Shown: positions 52,087-61,290 of the stretch, one piece after another
How the letters are laid out: the number at the start of each line of letters is the position of its first letter
Numbering within the stretch: the stretch's first letter is position 1
Assembly (NCBI GenBank): GCA_021732485.1
Contig: JAKFUV010000002.1
Location: forward strand, 1-64,000
From: Hyphomicrobium sp.
Lineage (GTDB): Bacteria > Pseudomonadota > Alphaproteobacteria > Rhizobiales > Hyphomicrobiaceae
DNA: 64,000 bases
Reading direction: 5' to 3'
Notes under the pieces: generated by a model
The model's input: only the letters and a program-made list of their open reading frames with translations
What the model was told of the DNA's origin: nothing
Database searches by the model: none
Position numbers and translations under genes: made by a program

Positions 52087-53463
52087 TTATGAGACCTTTA
52101 AAGGAAGCGTCACGCGTGCGGTGGTGCCCAGACCCACGGTTGACATGACCTGCAACTCCCCTTGGTGCCGGTTGAGCACATGTTTGACGATCGCCAAACC
52201 GAGGCCGGTGCCGCCTATTTTGCGGCTTTGGTCGGCATTAACCCTGTAAAATCGCTCGGTCAGGCGCGGCAGATGCTCCGGAGCGATGCCGGGTCCGTCG
52301 TCAGAAATGGTGATAGTGGTCCGCGCGGCCGGGCTCGCGGCTCCTTCGGCGTTGGTGCGTGCGACCGTGACCGTGCCACCGTCTTTTCCGTATTTTACGG
52401 CGTTTTCGATCAAGTTCTGAAAAACCTGAAAGACTTCGTCGCGTTCACCGACCACTTGGCCGGCAGGTTCGGTCCGTCGAACGATAATTGAAACGCGGCG
52501 CTCATCGGCGATCGGCAGCAGTGTTCGCACGACGTCGGCAATCACCTCATCAAGATCAACCCGGCCGGTCGGTGCCAGATAAGCTTTTTCTTCGACGCGG
52601 CTCAAGAGCAGCAAGTCGTCGATCAGCCGCGTCATGCGCTCGGCCTGGGCCGCCATGATGCCGAGAAATCGTGTTCGCGCGGCGGGGTCATCGCGCGCCG
52701 GACCTTGCAGCGTTTCGATGAAGCCGCGCACTGAGGCTAAAGGTGTGCGCAACTCATGGCTGGCGTTGGCGATGAAATCCGTGCGCATTTCAAGGAGGCG
52801 ATGCTGATCCGACAGATCCCTGATCGTGATGAGCACAAATTCCGGTTCGGCGATGATGCTTGATGCGACGGTGCCGTTGGCTTGGTCGCCTACCGGAGTG
52901 ATGGATGCCAGCAGATGGCGTTCGATCGCTCCAAGCCACGCGAGGCGCACCGTTTTGCGTTCGCCGGTGTTGAGCACCGCATTCACCGACGTGATCAACT
53001 CGGGATCGCGGCTAACATGCTCCAGCGCCAGCCCGTGAATAGCTTTACCGAACAGGCTTTCGGCTGCGGCGTTGTGCTCAATGATGGTGAAGGAGCGGTC
53101 AAGCAACACCGCTGGATCGGGCAGTGCCGCGATAATCTGCGCAGTCGTCATGGCGGTGCGATGACTTTCACTATGCGTGTGATGAGTAGGATCAGCAGCA
53201 AAGTTGTCGATATTAATGCGGTATAAATTCTCTATTACGACAAGCGCGATGGCAGCGAGCGATGCCGCGGCAAAAGCCGACTGCGCGGAGATCATGCCGG
53301 TCTCGTTCAAAATGCCGAGGATCGAGAGCGTGGCCACCAGCAGAATCACGGAGCGATACTGCGTGACCACCGATTTGAATTCCGAGGCGTTGGCGAGGAT
53401 CTGGCGGTCGCGTAACGGCTGCGGCGGCAGTGGCGCAGGTTTTCCGTTCGCGGTGTCCGCCAT
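52087..53463 (-). CDS. phoR: Phosphate regulon sensor kinase PhoR
   Basis: A 458-residue membrane kinase with two N-terminal helices (YRSVILLVATLSILGIL and FAAASLAAIALVVIENL), a PAS domain (AALPDPAVLLDRSFTIIEHN), the H-box NASHELRTPLASVRGFIETL, and an ATPase domain (NLIENAVKYGKDG, DDGPGI, GTGLGLAIVKHV). The order PAS-HisKA-ATPase and the pst operon immediately downstream identify PhoR. It phosphorylates PhoB at low phosphate. Confidence 0.93.
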   Translation of the reverse strand: MADTANGKPAPLPPQPLRDRQILANASEFKSVVTQYRSVILLVATLSILGILNETGMISAQSAFAAASLAAIALVVIENLYRINIDNFAADPTHHTHSESHRTAMTTAQIIAALPDPAVLLDRSFTIIEHNAAAESLFGKAIHGLALEHVSRDPELITSVNAVLNTGERKTVRLAWLGAIERHLLASITPVGDQANGTVASSIIAEPEFVLITIRDLSDQHRLLEMRTDFIANASHELRTPLASVRGFIETLQGPARDDPAARTRFLGIMAAQAERMTRLIDDLLLLSRVEEKAYLAPTGRVDLDEVIADVVRTLLPIADERRVSIIVRRTEPAGQVVGERDEVFQVFQNLIENAVKYGKDGGTVTVARTNAEGAASPAARTTITISDDGPGIAPEHLPRLTERFYRVNADQSRKIGGTGLGLAIVKHVLNRHQGELQVMSTVGLGTTARVTLPLKVS

Positions 53464-53552
53464 CGCATTGCCTTCCTTGGCTCAGTTACGCGGGCTTCAT
53501 TCAATCGCGATCAGTCAAGCGGGCTCGCTCGCGTCGGCTTTGTAACAATCGC

Positions 53553-54005
53553 TCAAGCGCGACGGGATGCGCCGCCCTTGCCTTTGCGACTGGTCGTTTT
53601 TTCCACCAACGGTGCGTGTGCTGACGCCAGATCGGCGAGCGTGTGCTGATCCAGAACCGAGATGAAAGCGCCGAAGGCATCGTCGAACACCGAATGCAGA
53701 CTTCGGCTCTCAAGACCATCATTCGCTGCGTCGCGTGCAACCTGACTATTGGTCACTTCAATCGCCCGAACGACATCGCCAATCTTGATCTCACTGGCGG
53801 GCTTTGCCAGCCGCACACCACCTGACGGCCCGCGAACCGCGCCGACAAAACCAGTGCGCGACAGCACATGCACGATTTTGAAGACGTTGGGCTTCGTAAT
53901 GCCAAGGCGCTTCGAAACGTCGGCGACTTTGACCAAAGCCCCGTCGGCCATCGCGCAGTCGATGAGGATGCGGATGGCATAGCCGGTTTGCTTGGTTATT
54001 CGCAT
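53553..54005 (-). CDS. Rrf2-family transcriptional regulator without cluster cysteines
   Basis: A 150-residue Rrf2 winged-helix protein: MRITKQTGYAIRILI, LVKVADVSKRLGITKPNVFK, GPSGGVRLAKPASEI and IGDVVRAIE are family landmarks. The region that carries three cysteines in RirA, NsrR and IscR (here VARDAANDGLESRSL) has none; the only cysteine is at residue 17. It therefore probably does not bind an Fe-S cluster in the normal way. The open frame to 54119 is an upstream extension that I reject, as the family begins at MR(L/I)T. Divergent from the imelysin operon, it is its likely regulator. Confidence 0.87.
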   Translation of the reverse strand: MRITKQTGYAIRILIDCAMADGALVKVADVSKRLGITKPNVFKIVHVLSRTGFVGAVRGPSGGVRLAKPASEIKIGDVVRAIEVTNSQVARDAANDGLESRSLHSVFDDAFGAFISVLDQHTLADLASAHAPLVEKTTSRKGKGGASRRA

Positions 54006-54143
54006 GGCGTCTGCCTGGGTTCTCGCACGCTCGCCGGCCGCAACAGGAGTGGCCGGGCATTTCGCTTGTTTCACAACTCGACCTGAAATGGCAAGCAGTG
54101 CCAATTGCCAAGCGCCCAAACCCGGTCGCTGGAAACGGCACGC

Positions 54144-54174
54144 TTGACAACTGTAGGCAAATTTAATCTATACG
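54144..54174 (+). promoter_or_regulatory. Probable promoter of the imelysin operon
   Basis: TTGACA at 54144-54149 matches the -35 consensus; a weaker TATACG or TCTATA lies 17-19 bases downstream. The A+T-rich ctatacgaaaatag just after, with ctat/atag ends, could be a binding site for the divergent Rrf2 regulator. The gene starts about 120 bases further on. Confidence 0.4.
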
Positions 54175-54294
54175 AAAATAGTAAATAAACGCACACGACG
54201 CTTGATGCCGGCGGACCGATCGATGCTCCGATCAGCCTGCAGTCACGTTCGCTCAATGCCAAACAACTGATCGCCGACCCTGGAGTTTTAGCAA

Positions 54295-55608
54295 ATGCTT
54301 TTTGTAGGATTTCTGCCGATTGACCGTAACATCGCCGTCGGCTGTGCGCTGACCATGGCGGTGTTCGGTACGGTCATCTCAACTGGCGGCGCGGCGGCCG
54401 AGCAAAAGGCGCCGCCGGTTTCAGCCGTCATGGCCACCTACGGCGATGTCGCGGCCGCCAACTTTGCCGACGCCGCCAATTCTGCCCGCAGCCTCGATCA
54501 GGCGATCGACGCCTTGCTCGCCAGCCCGTCAAGCGAAACTCTGGTAGCCGCGCGCACGGCATGGAAGACGGCGCGCCCTTACTACTCGCAAACGGAAGGC
54601 TTCCGCTTCGGCAACAAGATCGTCGACGACATCGAGGGTAACATCAACGCATGGCCGCTCGACGAAGGCCTCATCGATTATGTCGATGCGCCGTCGTACG
54701 GAGAAAGCAAAGCCGAAAACCCACTCTACAACGCCAACATCATCGCCACCGCGTCACTACGGCTCGGCAAGAAAAAGCTGGATGCTCGCGTCATTGACAA
54801 GGCATTGATCGCACAACTCAACAGCGCGCTCGATGTCGAGGCCAACGTCGGCACTGGATACCATGCCATCGAATTTTTGCTGTGGGGACAAGACCTCAAC
54901 GGAACGCGGCCAGGTGCCGGCAACCGCCCGGCGTCGGATTTTGATCTCAAAGCCTGCACCGGCGGCAATTGCGATCGCCGTCGGGCCTATTTGAAAGCCG
55001 CGTCAGCGCTGTTGATCGATGACTTGGACGCCATGGTGAAAGCCTGGCAGCCGGACGGTGACGCCCGCAAAGCGCTCGCCGTGCAAAATGAAAAGCAGCA
55101 GCTGGCCGCCATCCTCACCGGCATCGGTTCGTTATCCTATGGCGAGCTGGCTGGTGAACGCATGAAGCTCGGCGTTTTGCTTCACGACACCGAGGAAGAA
55201 CATGACTGCTTCTCTGACAACACCCACAACAGTCACTACTTCAATCAGATCGGCATGATGAACATTTGGAATGGCAGCTATGCCGGCAAGACCTCTGTCA
55301 CCGGCGCCGGTCTCGCAGCGTACACCCGTCAACTAGCGCCCGAAGCCGCCAAGCGCGTCGATGAAGCGATGGCGAACACGGAGGCGAAGCTGAAAGCCAT
55401 CAAAGACAAAGCCGATTCCGGCGAGATGGCGTATGATCAGATGTTGGCTGCTGGTAACGATGTTGGTAACAAGCTGATCCTGGACGGTGTCGATGCCTTG
55501 GTCTCGCAAGCGCGCGCCATCGAATCCGTTGTGGCGGCCTTGAAGCTTCAGGCTAAGTTCGAGGGCTCGGACAGCCTCGACAATCCCGATGCGATTTCCG
55601 CAAACTAG
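54295..55608 (+). CDS. Imelysin family (M75) iron-related protein 1
   Basis: A 437-residue exported protein: signal peptide ending AAAEQ, then repeated helices. The metal-binding GxHxxE motif is present (GYHAIE at 188-193, followed by FLLWGQD), as in IcmP/IrpA and EfeO. SDNTHNSHYFNQIGMMNIW is also typical. Members are iron-regulated, sit at the outer membrane or periplasm and probably bind iron. First gene of a five-gene run that continues with a multicopper oxidase, a dihaem protein, a second imelysin and DUF1513; the equivalents in Pseudomonas aeruginosa (icmP onwards) are Fur-regulated. Here the divergent Rrf2 gene suggests a different iron regulator. Confidence 0.9.
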   Translation: MLFVGFLPIDRNIAVGCALTMAVFGTVISTGGAAAEQKAPPVSAVMATYGDVAAANFADAANSARSLDQAIDALLASPSSETLVAARTAWKTARPYYSQTEGFRFGNKIVDDIEGNINAWPLDEGLIDYVDAPSYGESKAENPLYNANIIATASLRLGKKKLDARVIDKALIAQLNSALDVEANVGTGYHAIEFLLWGQDLNGTRPGAGNRPASDFDLKACTGGNCDRRRAYLKAASALLIDDLDAMVKAWQPDGDARKALAVQNEKQQLAAILTGIGSLSYGELAGERMKLGVLLHDTEEEHDCFSDNTHNSHYFNQIGMMNIWNGSYAGKTSVTGAGLAAYTRQLAPEAAKRVDEAMANTEAKLKAIKDKADSGEMAYDQMLAAGNDVGNKLILDGVDALVSQARAIESVVAALKLQAKFEGSDSLDNPDAISAN

Positions 55609-55653
55609 TGCTCGGATGAGGTCGTCCGGAAAACTTAAGAGTGACGTCGGCCA

Positions 55654-57138
55654 TTGGCTCAATCGCAAGCGAAGTTGATCAATCGGCGCGCGATGCTGCT
55701 GTCGTCTGCGGCAGCCGTCGGTGTCGCCGGTTTGCGTTTAACCGACGGCGCGGCAACGCCGGTGCTGACGCCAAGCCCGACTGTCGCTCCGCTGCGGCCG
55801 GCGGCGGGCGCCGTCGTGTCGCTTGAGGCTGCGGAACGGACGATGGCGCTCCCATGCTTCGGCGGCAAGTCGCTGCCGCTTTGGACGTTCGACGAGGCGT
55901 CGGTTTTTCCGATTGTGCGCGTGCCGCGAGGGCAGGCTCTCGAAGTCGCCATCAAAAACAGCTTGCCGCGCGCCGACGAGCACATCACGCTGCACTGGCA
56001 TGGGCTGAGAATACCCAACGCTCAAGATGGCGTCGCGTACTTGACCCAGGCTCCCATCATGCCGGGAGCCACGGGACGCTACGCCTTCACGCCGCCGGAA
56101 ACCGGAACATTCTTTTTCCACACTCACTGCAATTCGGTTGACCATTTCGGTCGCGGGCTTGTCGGGGCATTGATCGTTGACGGCGACGAAGCTCAGGCCT
56201 CAGATGCCGACCTCGTATTGATGATGAAGGATTGGCGGCTCGATGCCGGCAAATCATTTCTGCCTTTCACCACCGATGAAGGCGCCGCCAAAGCCGGAAC
56301 GGCTGGAACGGTCCGGTCCATCAATGGCGTGACCAACCCGGTGTACGCGGTGCCCGCCTCCGGCAACATTCGCGTCCGCCTGCTCAACGTCGATCCGGCG
56401 CGCATCTCCGAAATCGGCCTCGAGGACGCCGATGGGGCCATTATCGCCGTCGACGGCAACGGTTGCACTCCGATCGAACTCGGCACCTGGCGCCTCGGCC
56501 CCGCTGGTCGGCTCGACATCCTGATGCGCGCGCCGAAGGCTGGACAAGTGGCCCAACTCGTCGATTATTTCAGCGCCGAGCCGGTGGTGCTGGCGCGATT
56601 CCTCGCTGAGGGGCCGGAAGTTCGCCACGACGCCTTCACGCCAGCGCCGCTGCTGACCATGCCGTTCAAAGTCGCCGATCGCAGCGCCGCCGAACATCTC
56701 GATTTCACCTTCTCGGCGACCGCAACTGGGTCGGCCGTCGCCGCTACCGCCGCAGCGGGTGGTGATGCGCTGGCGATCGGCAAACTCTGCCTCTCAAAGC
56801 GGACCTTTTGGGCCATCAACAAGCAACCGTGGTCGAGTGTCGATCACAGCGATCTCGGGCCGCCGCTGGCCTCGTTGAAGGTCGGTCGCAGCTATATTTT
56901 TGAGCTGAAAAATGTGACGCCAAACGCGCATCCGATTCACATTCACGGCCACACCTTCGAAATCATCACGTCCAACTTGCGCGACCTGCCAAGCGTACGC
57001 GCCGACACGATCCTGCTGCTACCGAAGGAACGGATCGAAGTCGCGCTCGTCGCTGACAATCCGGGTCGCTGGATGTTTCACTGCCATATTCTCGAACATC
57101 AGGAGACGGGGATGATGGGCTACGTGACCGTGACATGA
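55654..57138 (+). CDS. Tat-exported multicopper oxidase
   Basis: A 494-residue laccase-like oxidase. The twin-arginine signal is NRRAMLLSSAAAVGVAGL near the N-terminus. All four copper-ligand clusters are intact: HWHG at 114-117, HTH at 156-158, HPIHIHGH at about 431-438, and HCHILEHQETGMM at 476-488 (type 1 and 3 sites). TTG at 55654 is the only reasonable start upstream of the Tat motif. Such enzymes oxidise Fe(II), Cu(I) or phenolics. Its place between an imelysin and a dihaem protein, and its 4-base overlap with the next gene, suggest a ferroxidase in an iron uptake pathway. Confidence 0.9.
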   Translation: MAQSQAKLINRRAMLLSSAAAVGVAGLRLTDGAATPVLTPSPTVAPLRPAAGAVVSLEAAERTMALPCFGGKSLPLWTFDEASVFPIVRVPRGQALEVAIKNSLPRADEHITLHWHGLRIPNAQDGVAYLTQAPIMPGATGRYAFTPPETGTFFFHTHCNSVDHFGRGLVGALIVDGDEAQASDADLVLMMKDWRLDAGKSFLPFTTDEGAAKAGTAGTVRSINGVTNPVYAVPASGNIRVRLLNVDPARISEIGLEDADGAIIAVDGNGCTPIELGTWRLGPAGRLDILMRAPKAGQVAQLVDYFSAEPVVLARFLAEGPEVRHDAFTPAPLLTMPFKVADRSAAEHLDFTFSATATGSAVAATAAAGGDALAIGKLCLSKRTFWAINKQPWSSVDHSDLGPPLASLKVGRSYIFELKNVTPNAHPIHIHGHTFEIITSNLRDLPSVRADTILLLPKERIEVALVADNPGRWMFHCHILEHQETGMMGYVTVT

Positions 57139-58319
57139 AACGCGGTTCAAAACGCGGCGCATCGTTTGTCAGCATCGTGCTCTTGACGATAACCGGCAGC
57201 GCGTCAGTCCAGGGCGATGGCCTCGACGCGATGGCAGGCAAGGCGTTGTTCGACCGGCTTTGGGTTCCAGCGCCCGCCTCGACCGACGCCTCTGACGGAC
57301 TTGGACCGTTGTTCAATGCCAGATCGTGTGCCACGTGCCACGCGGGCGGAGGTGGTGCGCGAACCATTGTGACCGCCGACGGTCGGGTCGATGTGCTTGG
57401 AGCCATTCTACGCTTCGGCACGTCCACGGGAGCGCACGACCCGTACTATGGAGCACAGCTTTCCACGCAAGCGGTGCCTGGACTGTCGAGCGAAGGCAGC
57501 GCGCAATTTCTGCCGGGTATGCACATGACCCTCGACGGACCGCCGCTCGATCCCGGCATAAAGACGTCAATTCGATTGGCACCCTCGCTGCGGGGGCGGG
57601 CGGCCTTCGAGGAAATAACAGATGCTGAAATTCTCAAACGCGCTGATCCCTCGGACGCCGACGGCGATGGAATTTCCGGACGCGTCAACATCGTCGCCGG
57701 ACGCGTCGGCCGCTATGGCTGGAAGGCCCAAAACCCGACACTTGACGATCAAATCGCCCACGCCTTTGCGCTCGATCTTGGCTTATCTTCGCCACGCCAG
57801 CCGCATCCGCACGGTGATTGCACGGCGGCGCAAACGGCGTGTCTTGCCGCCGCCACGGGTGAAAGCGCGGCCCTCGACAGTCGCGAAGTTTCCAATCAGA
57901 TGATCGATCTCGTTGCTACCTATCTGGCGTCATTGGCGGCTCCGGCCCGCCTCGACGACGGGCCGCGCGAGCGCTTGTTTGCGGATACCGGATGCGCGTC
58001 GTGCCACACGCCGACACTCAGTGGTAAAAGTGGCGAGCAGGTTGACGCCTTTACCGATCTCTTGTTGCACGATATGGGGCAACAGCTGGATGACGGGGTC
58101 GGCGAGCCCGGTGTCGCTTCTTCCGAATGGCTGACGCCTTCTTTGCTTGATGGCCGAGCGCTATCTGACGGACGGCGCTACCTTCATGATGGGTCAGCCG
58201 CCACGATCGCAGACGCTATCGGCAAACACGGCGGCGAGGCCCAAGCGAGCCGTGACGCGTTTCTCAAACTAGCACCCAACGATCGCACACGACTTTTGGA
58301 GTATGTGAAGGGTCTATGA
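57135..58319 (+). CDS. Dihaem oxidoreductase / thiol oxidoreductase-like protein (DHOR)
   Basis: A 394-residue exported c-type cytochrome with two haem motifs: CATCH at 65-69 and CASCH at 287-291; LLHDMG and GRRYLHDGSAATI match the MauG/DHOR group, formerly DUF1111. A signal peptide is present (FVSIVLLTITGSASVQ). Start and stop overlap both neighbours by 4 bases, so the five genes are translated as one unit. It probably moves electrons, perhaps to or from the multicopper oxidase or the iron carried by imelysins. Confidence 0.9.
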   Translation: MKRGSKRGASFVSIVLLTITGSASVQGDGLDAMAGKALFDRLWVPAPASTDASDGLGPLFNARSCATCHAGGGGARTIVTADGRVDVLGAILRFGTSTGAHDPYYGAQLSTQAVPGLSSEGSAQFLPGMHMTLDGPPLDPGIKTSIRLAPSLRGRAAFEEITDAEILKRADPSDADGDGISGRVNIVAGRVGRYGWKAQNPTLDDQIAHAFALDLGLSSPRQPHPHGDCTAAQTACLAAATGESAALDSREVSNQMIDLVATYLASLAAPARLDDGPRERLFADTGCASCHTPTLSGKSGEQVDAFTDLLLHDMGQQLDDGVGEPGVASSEWLTPSLLDGRALSDGRRYLHDGSAATIADAIGKHGGEAQASRDAFLKLAPNDRTRLLEYVKGL

Positions 58320-59416
58320 AAAGTGTTTCGAGCCTTACTGTCCGACGCTCGCTCATCGCATCGGCCTTGGCACTCATCAGTGCCGGAGCGGCGACGAACG
58401 CCGCCATAGCCACGCCTGAAGCCGATCCCTATGCCATCGTCTTGAAAGTTCTCGACACGCACATCATTCCGCACGTCGCTGCATTCAGAGTAGCGGCGGC
58501 GAAACTGCCCGACACGGTTGCGCGCGTTTGCGAACGGGGCGATAAAGCTTCGCGCCGCGCTGTAACGAAAAGTTTTCGTGACGCTGTCGAATCGTACGCG
58601 GCAATAGAGTTTCTGCGCTTTGGTCCGCTGCAACAGTCGGGGTTGCGCGAGAAGCTTTCGTTCTGGCCCGATCCGCGCGGAATTTTGCCGCGCCAGATGC
58701 GCCAGCTTCTGACCAGTCCCGATGCGGCGACCGCCGATGTGGCGTTCATCAAAAAGCAAAGTGCGGCGCTGCAGGGACTGCCCGCTCTCGAAATTTTGCT
58801 CACCGATCGTAAGGCCCTGTTGGCCCCAGGCCCCGGCAGCGCCACGCAGTGCACGCTCGCTAAATCTATTGCTGGCGCCATTGCCGACAATGCGGCGGCA
58901 TTCGACGCGGCATGGACCAAAGACGGCGGCTGGAAAGACAAGATGCTGCGCCCCGGCTCGGACAACGACACCTATAAAGAGCCAAGCGAGGCCGCAAGCG
59001 AATTGGTCAAGGCGCTGCTTGTCGGCTTTCAACTCGTGGCCGACGTGCAGGTGAAGCCGCGGCTCGATGCTCTAGATGCTAAGGGCAATGCCACCGGGCC
59101 TTATGCTGCATCGAACCTAACGCAAGTTCACTACACGGCCTTCGTCACGTCGCTGAACCAATTCTACGACACGCTCGGCTTGGAGCAATATCTCGGCGAT
59201 GATCAGCTTTGGATCAAGAACTGGGCCAGTGGCGCCTGGCGCGCCATCCGCTCCAGCGATGGCCTTGGCGGACGCGTCGCCGATGCAAGCCGGAGTTCGT
59301 CACCGACGCTGCGCGAAGTGTTCGACAAGACCACGGGTCTGCGTAAGCTTGTGTCGCGAGAGCTCGCAACCGCATCACATCTGACGGTCGGATTCAACGA
59401 ACTCGACGGAGATTGA
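58316..59416 (+). CDS. Imelysin-like protein 2 with altered metal motif
   Basis: A 366-residue exported imelysin-like protein. Signal peptide SLIASALALISAGAATNAA. The usual GxHxxE is SYAAIE at 93-98, aligned by the following FLRFGP, so the His is replaced by Ala and metal binding at this site is doubtful. It is translationally coupled to the dihaem gene. In P. aeruginosa a second imelysin sits in the same place; the two imelysins probably form a complex or have different jobs. Confidence 0.82.
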   Translation: MKSVSSLTVRRSLIASALALISAGAATNAAIATPEADPYAIVLKVLDTHIIPHVAAFRVAAAKLPDTVARVCERGDKASRRAVTKSFRDAVESYAAIEFLRFGPLQQSGLREKLSFWPDPRGILPRQMRQLLTSPDAATADVAFIKKQSAALQGLPALEILLTDRKALLAPGPGSATQCTLAKSIAGAIADNAAAFDAAWTKDGGWKDKMLRPGSDNDTYKEPSEAASELVKALLVGFQLVADVQVKPRLDALDAKGNATGPYAASNLTQVHYTAFVTSLNQFYDTLGLEQYLGDDQLWIKNWASGAWRAIRSSDGLGGRVADASRSSSPTLREVFDKTTGLRKLVSRELATASHLTVGFNELDGD

Positions 59417-59417
59417 A

Positions 59418-60518
59418 ATGTCGTTGTCACGCCGCTCATTGATGCTCAATTCCATTGCCTTGCTGGCAACGCGCGCGGCGTCGCCGGCCTTTGCCGCTGG
59501 GCCCGAGCCGAGGTTTGTCTCAGCATCCCGCCGCGCCGACGGCACCTTCAGTCTCGTCACGCTGTCGGCCGAGGGTCGCATTCTGCGCGACATCCCGCTC
59601 TCGGCTCGCGGCCACGACATCGCCATCCATGCGCCATCGGGCCGGGCTGTCGCTTTCTCGCGTCGGCCGGGTGATTTTGCGGTCGCATTTGAAACACGAA
59701 GCGACAGCGAGCCGATTGTCTTCACCGCGCCTGAAGGTCGTCACTTTTTCGGCCATGGAGCATTTTCGCCCGACGGGCACCTCCTGTACGCGACCGAAAA
59801 CAACATTGCCGCCGGCGTCGGCGTGGTCGGGATCTATGATGTCGGGCGCGGATATAAAAAAATCGGCGAACACCAAAGCTATGGCGTCGGTCCGCACGAA
59901 CTGATTTTGCTCTCCGACGGCAAGACCCTGGCCATCGCCAACGGCGGCATTGATACGTCACCGGAAGCCGGCCGCGAAAATCTCAACCTCGATACCATGC
60001 AGCCGTCCCTCGCGTTCGTTGATCGGGAAACCGGCGCGTTGCGCCAGCAGCATGTGTTCACGCGTGACGCGCAACGGCTGTCCATTCGCCACATCGCCGC
60101 CGACCGCGGCGGTCAAGTGTGGTTCGGCGGCCAATGGGAGGGCGATCCTGGCGCCGCGCCTGGATTGATTGGATGCGCTAGCCTTGACCGGGCCTTGTCG
60201 TTTGCCGTGCCGGATGCTTCAGCCGGTGACGATCTCAAAGACTACATCGGTTCCGTTGCCATCAGCGACGATGGACGCACGCTTGCAGCCAGCGCCCCTA
60301 AAGCCGGGCGCATCGTCTATGTCGATACGGTTACGTCACGCATCACCGCGTGCAGCATTCTGCGCGACGCTTGCGGATTGGCGCCGGTCTCGGCTGAAAC
60401 CTTTGTTGAGACATCTGGCTTCGGCGTGTTTCGTTACGCAACGTCAGATCGTCAGGTGTTGTCCGAAGTCGACCTCGAAGGCATCGCTTTCGACAACCAT
60501 CTGCGTCGCATCATCTAA
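59418..60518 (+). CDS. DUF1513 beta-propeller protein, Tat-exported
   Basis: A 366-residue protein with a twin-arginine-type signal (SRRSLMLNSIALLA). The mature part has propeller-like repeats (HDIAIHAPSGRAVAFSRRPG, HGAFSPDGHLLYATENN, GSVAISDDGRTLAAS), typical of DUF1513. It is always near imelysins and the dihaem protein in this operon type; its exact role is unknown. It starts one base after the imelysin 2 stop, and its stop overlaps the convergent mocA-like stop by 4 bases. Confidence 0.87.
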   Translation: MSLSRRSLMLNSIALLATRAASPAFAAGPEPRFVSASRRADGTFSLVTLSAEGRILRDIPLSARGHDIAIHAPSGRAVAFSRRPGDFAVAFETRSDSEPIVFTAPEGRHFFGHGAFSPDGHLLYATENNIAAGVGVVGIYDVGRGYKKIGEHQSYGVGPHELILLSDGKTLAIANGGIDTSPEAGRENLNLDTMQPSLAFVDRETGALRQQHVFTRDAQRLSIRHIAADRGGQVWFGGQWEGDPGAAPGLIGCASLDRALSFAVPDASAGDDLKDYIGSVAISDDGRTLAASAPKAGRIVYVDTVTSRITACSILRDACGLAPVSAETFVETSGFGVFRYATSDRQVLSEVDLEGIAFDNHLRRII

Positions 60519-61117
60519 GAAAGAAACCGTTCAGCCGACCGCAGGTCGTCAATCGTATCGACGTCCATGAAGACGTCTTCCGTAGCCGTTGCCACCGGAC
60601 TCCACAGCTGCCGGTTGGCCATCAGAATGCTTTTTCCGCCGTGGTCTCCGCTCAGACCTTTCAATTCGTCAAACAGCGCCCGTGGCCAGATCACCGGATG
60701 GCCCTGACGGCCTGCGGCATTCTGCGGAAATACGATGGTCCTGCCGCCACTCACGCGGAACTGGGTTGCCAGCGTGTTGACGACATCGGCCGTCCCAAAC
60801 GGCATGTCGGCCAATGCGATCAGCGCGCCGTCGATGTTCGCGCCCAAGGCCTCAAGGCCACATCGCAACGAGCTTGCCATGCCGTCGGCCGCAGCTTGGT
60901 TGGTGACATAGCGCCATCGGCCGACGCCGGCGCTGGCCGCGAGAGCTTCTCCATCGGGCGGCAGCACCACGACGATGTCGTCGAGCTCGCCGGACCGGTC
61001 GAGGGCGGCGATTGCCCGGCGCAGCAACGGCACGCCATCGAGGCTGGCCAGAAGTTTGTGGCCGTCGCCAAAGCGCGATGAACGACCAGCCGCAAGCACG
61101 ATCCCGCCAATGTTCAT
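60515..61117 (-). CDS. MocA-like nucleotidyltransferase (molybdenum cofactor)
   Basis: A 200-residue GT-A-like nucleotidyltransferase. GGIVLAAGRSSRFGDGHKLL is the donor-binding motif; ALIALADMPF and GRQGHPVIWP are further MocA/MobA landmarks. Such enzymes attach CMP or GMP to molybdopterin for xanthine-dehydrogenase-type or DMSO-reductase-type enzymes; MocA (CTP) is the more likely given the GHPVIWP motif. No molybdoenzyme gene is in the window. Confidence 0.82.
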   Translation of the reverse strand: MNIGGIVLAAGRSSRFGDGHKLLASLDGVPLLRRAIAALDRSGELDDIVVVLPPDGEALAASAGVGRWRYVTNQAAADGMASSLRCGLEALGANIDGALIALADMPFGTADVVNTLATQFRVSGGRTIVFPQNAAGRQGHPVIWPRALFDELKGLSGDHGGKSILMANRQLWSPVATATEDVFMDVDTIDDLRSAERFLS

Positions 61118-61290
61118 GGCGCGTCTCCACGCAATTGCCGGGCCATCCGGTGTGCCTCACGCCGCAATGCGCGACCAGCACATTTGCATGATCCATGGTC
61201 AATGGGTCACGCCCAGACCGCTGGGCCATTTGACGACCTGCCGCATCGTCGCGATTGCGCTGATGTGAGGCTCGGACTAGAAGCACCGCT

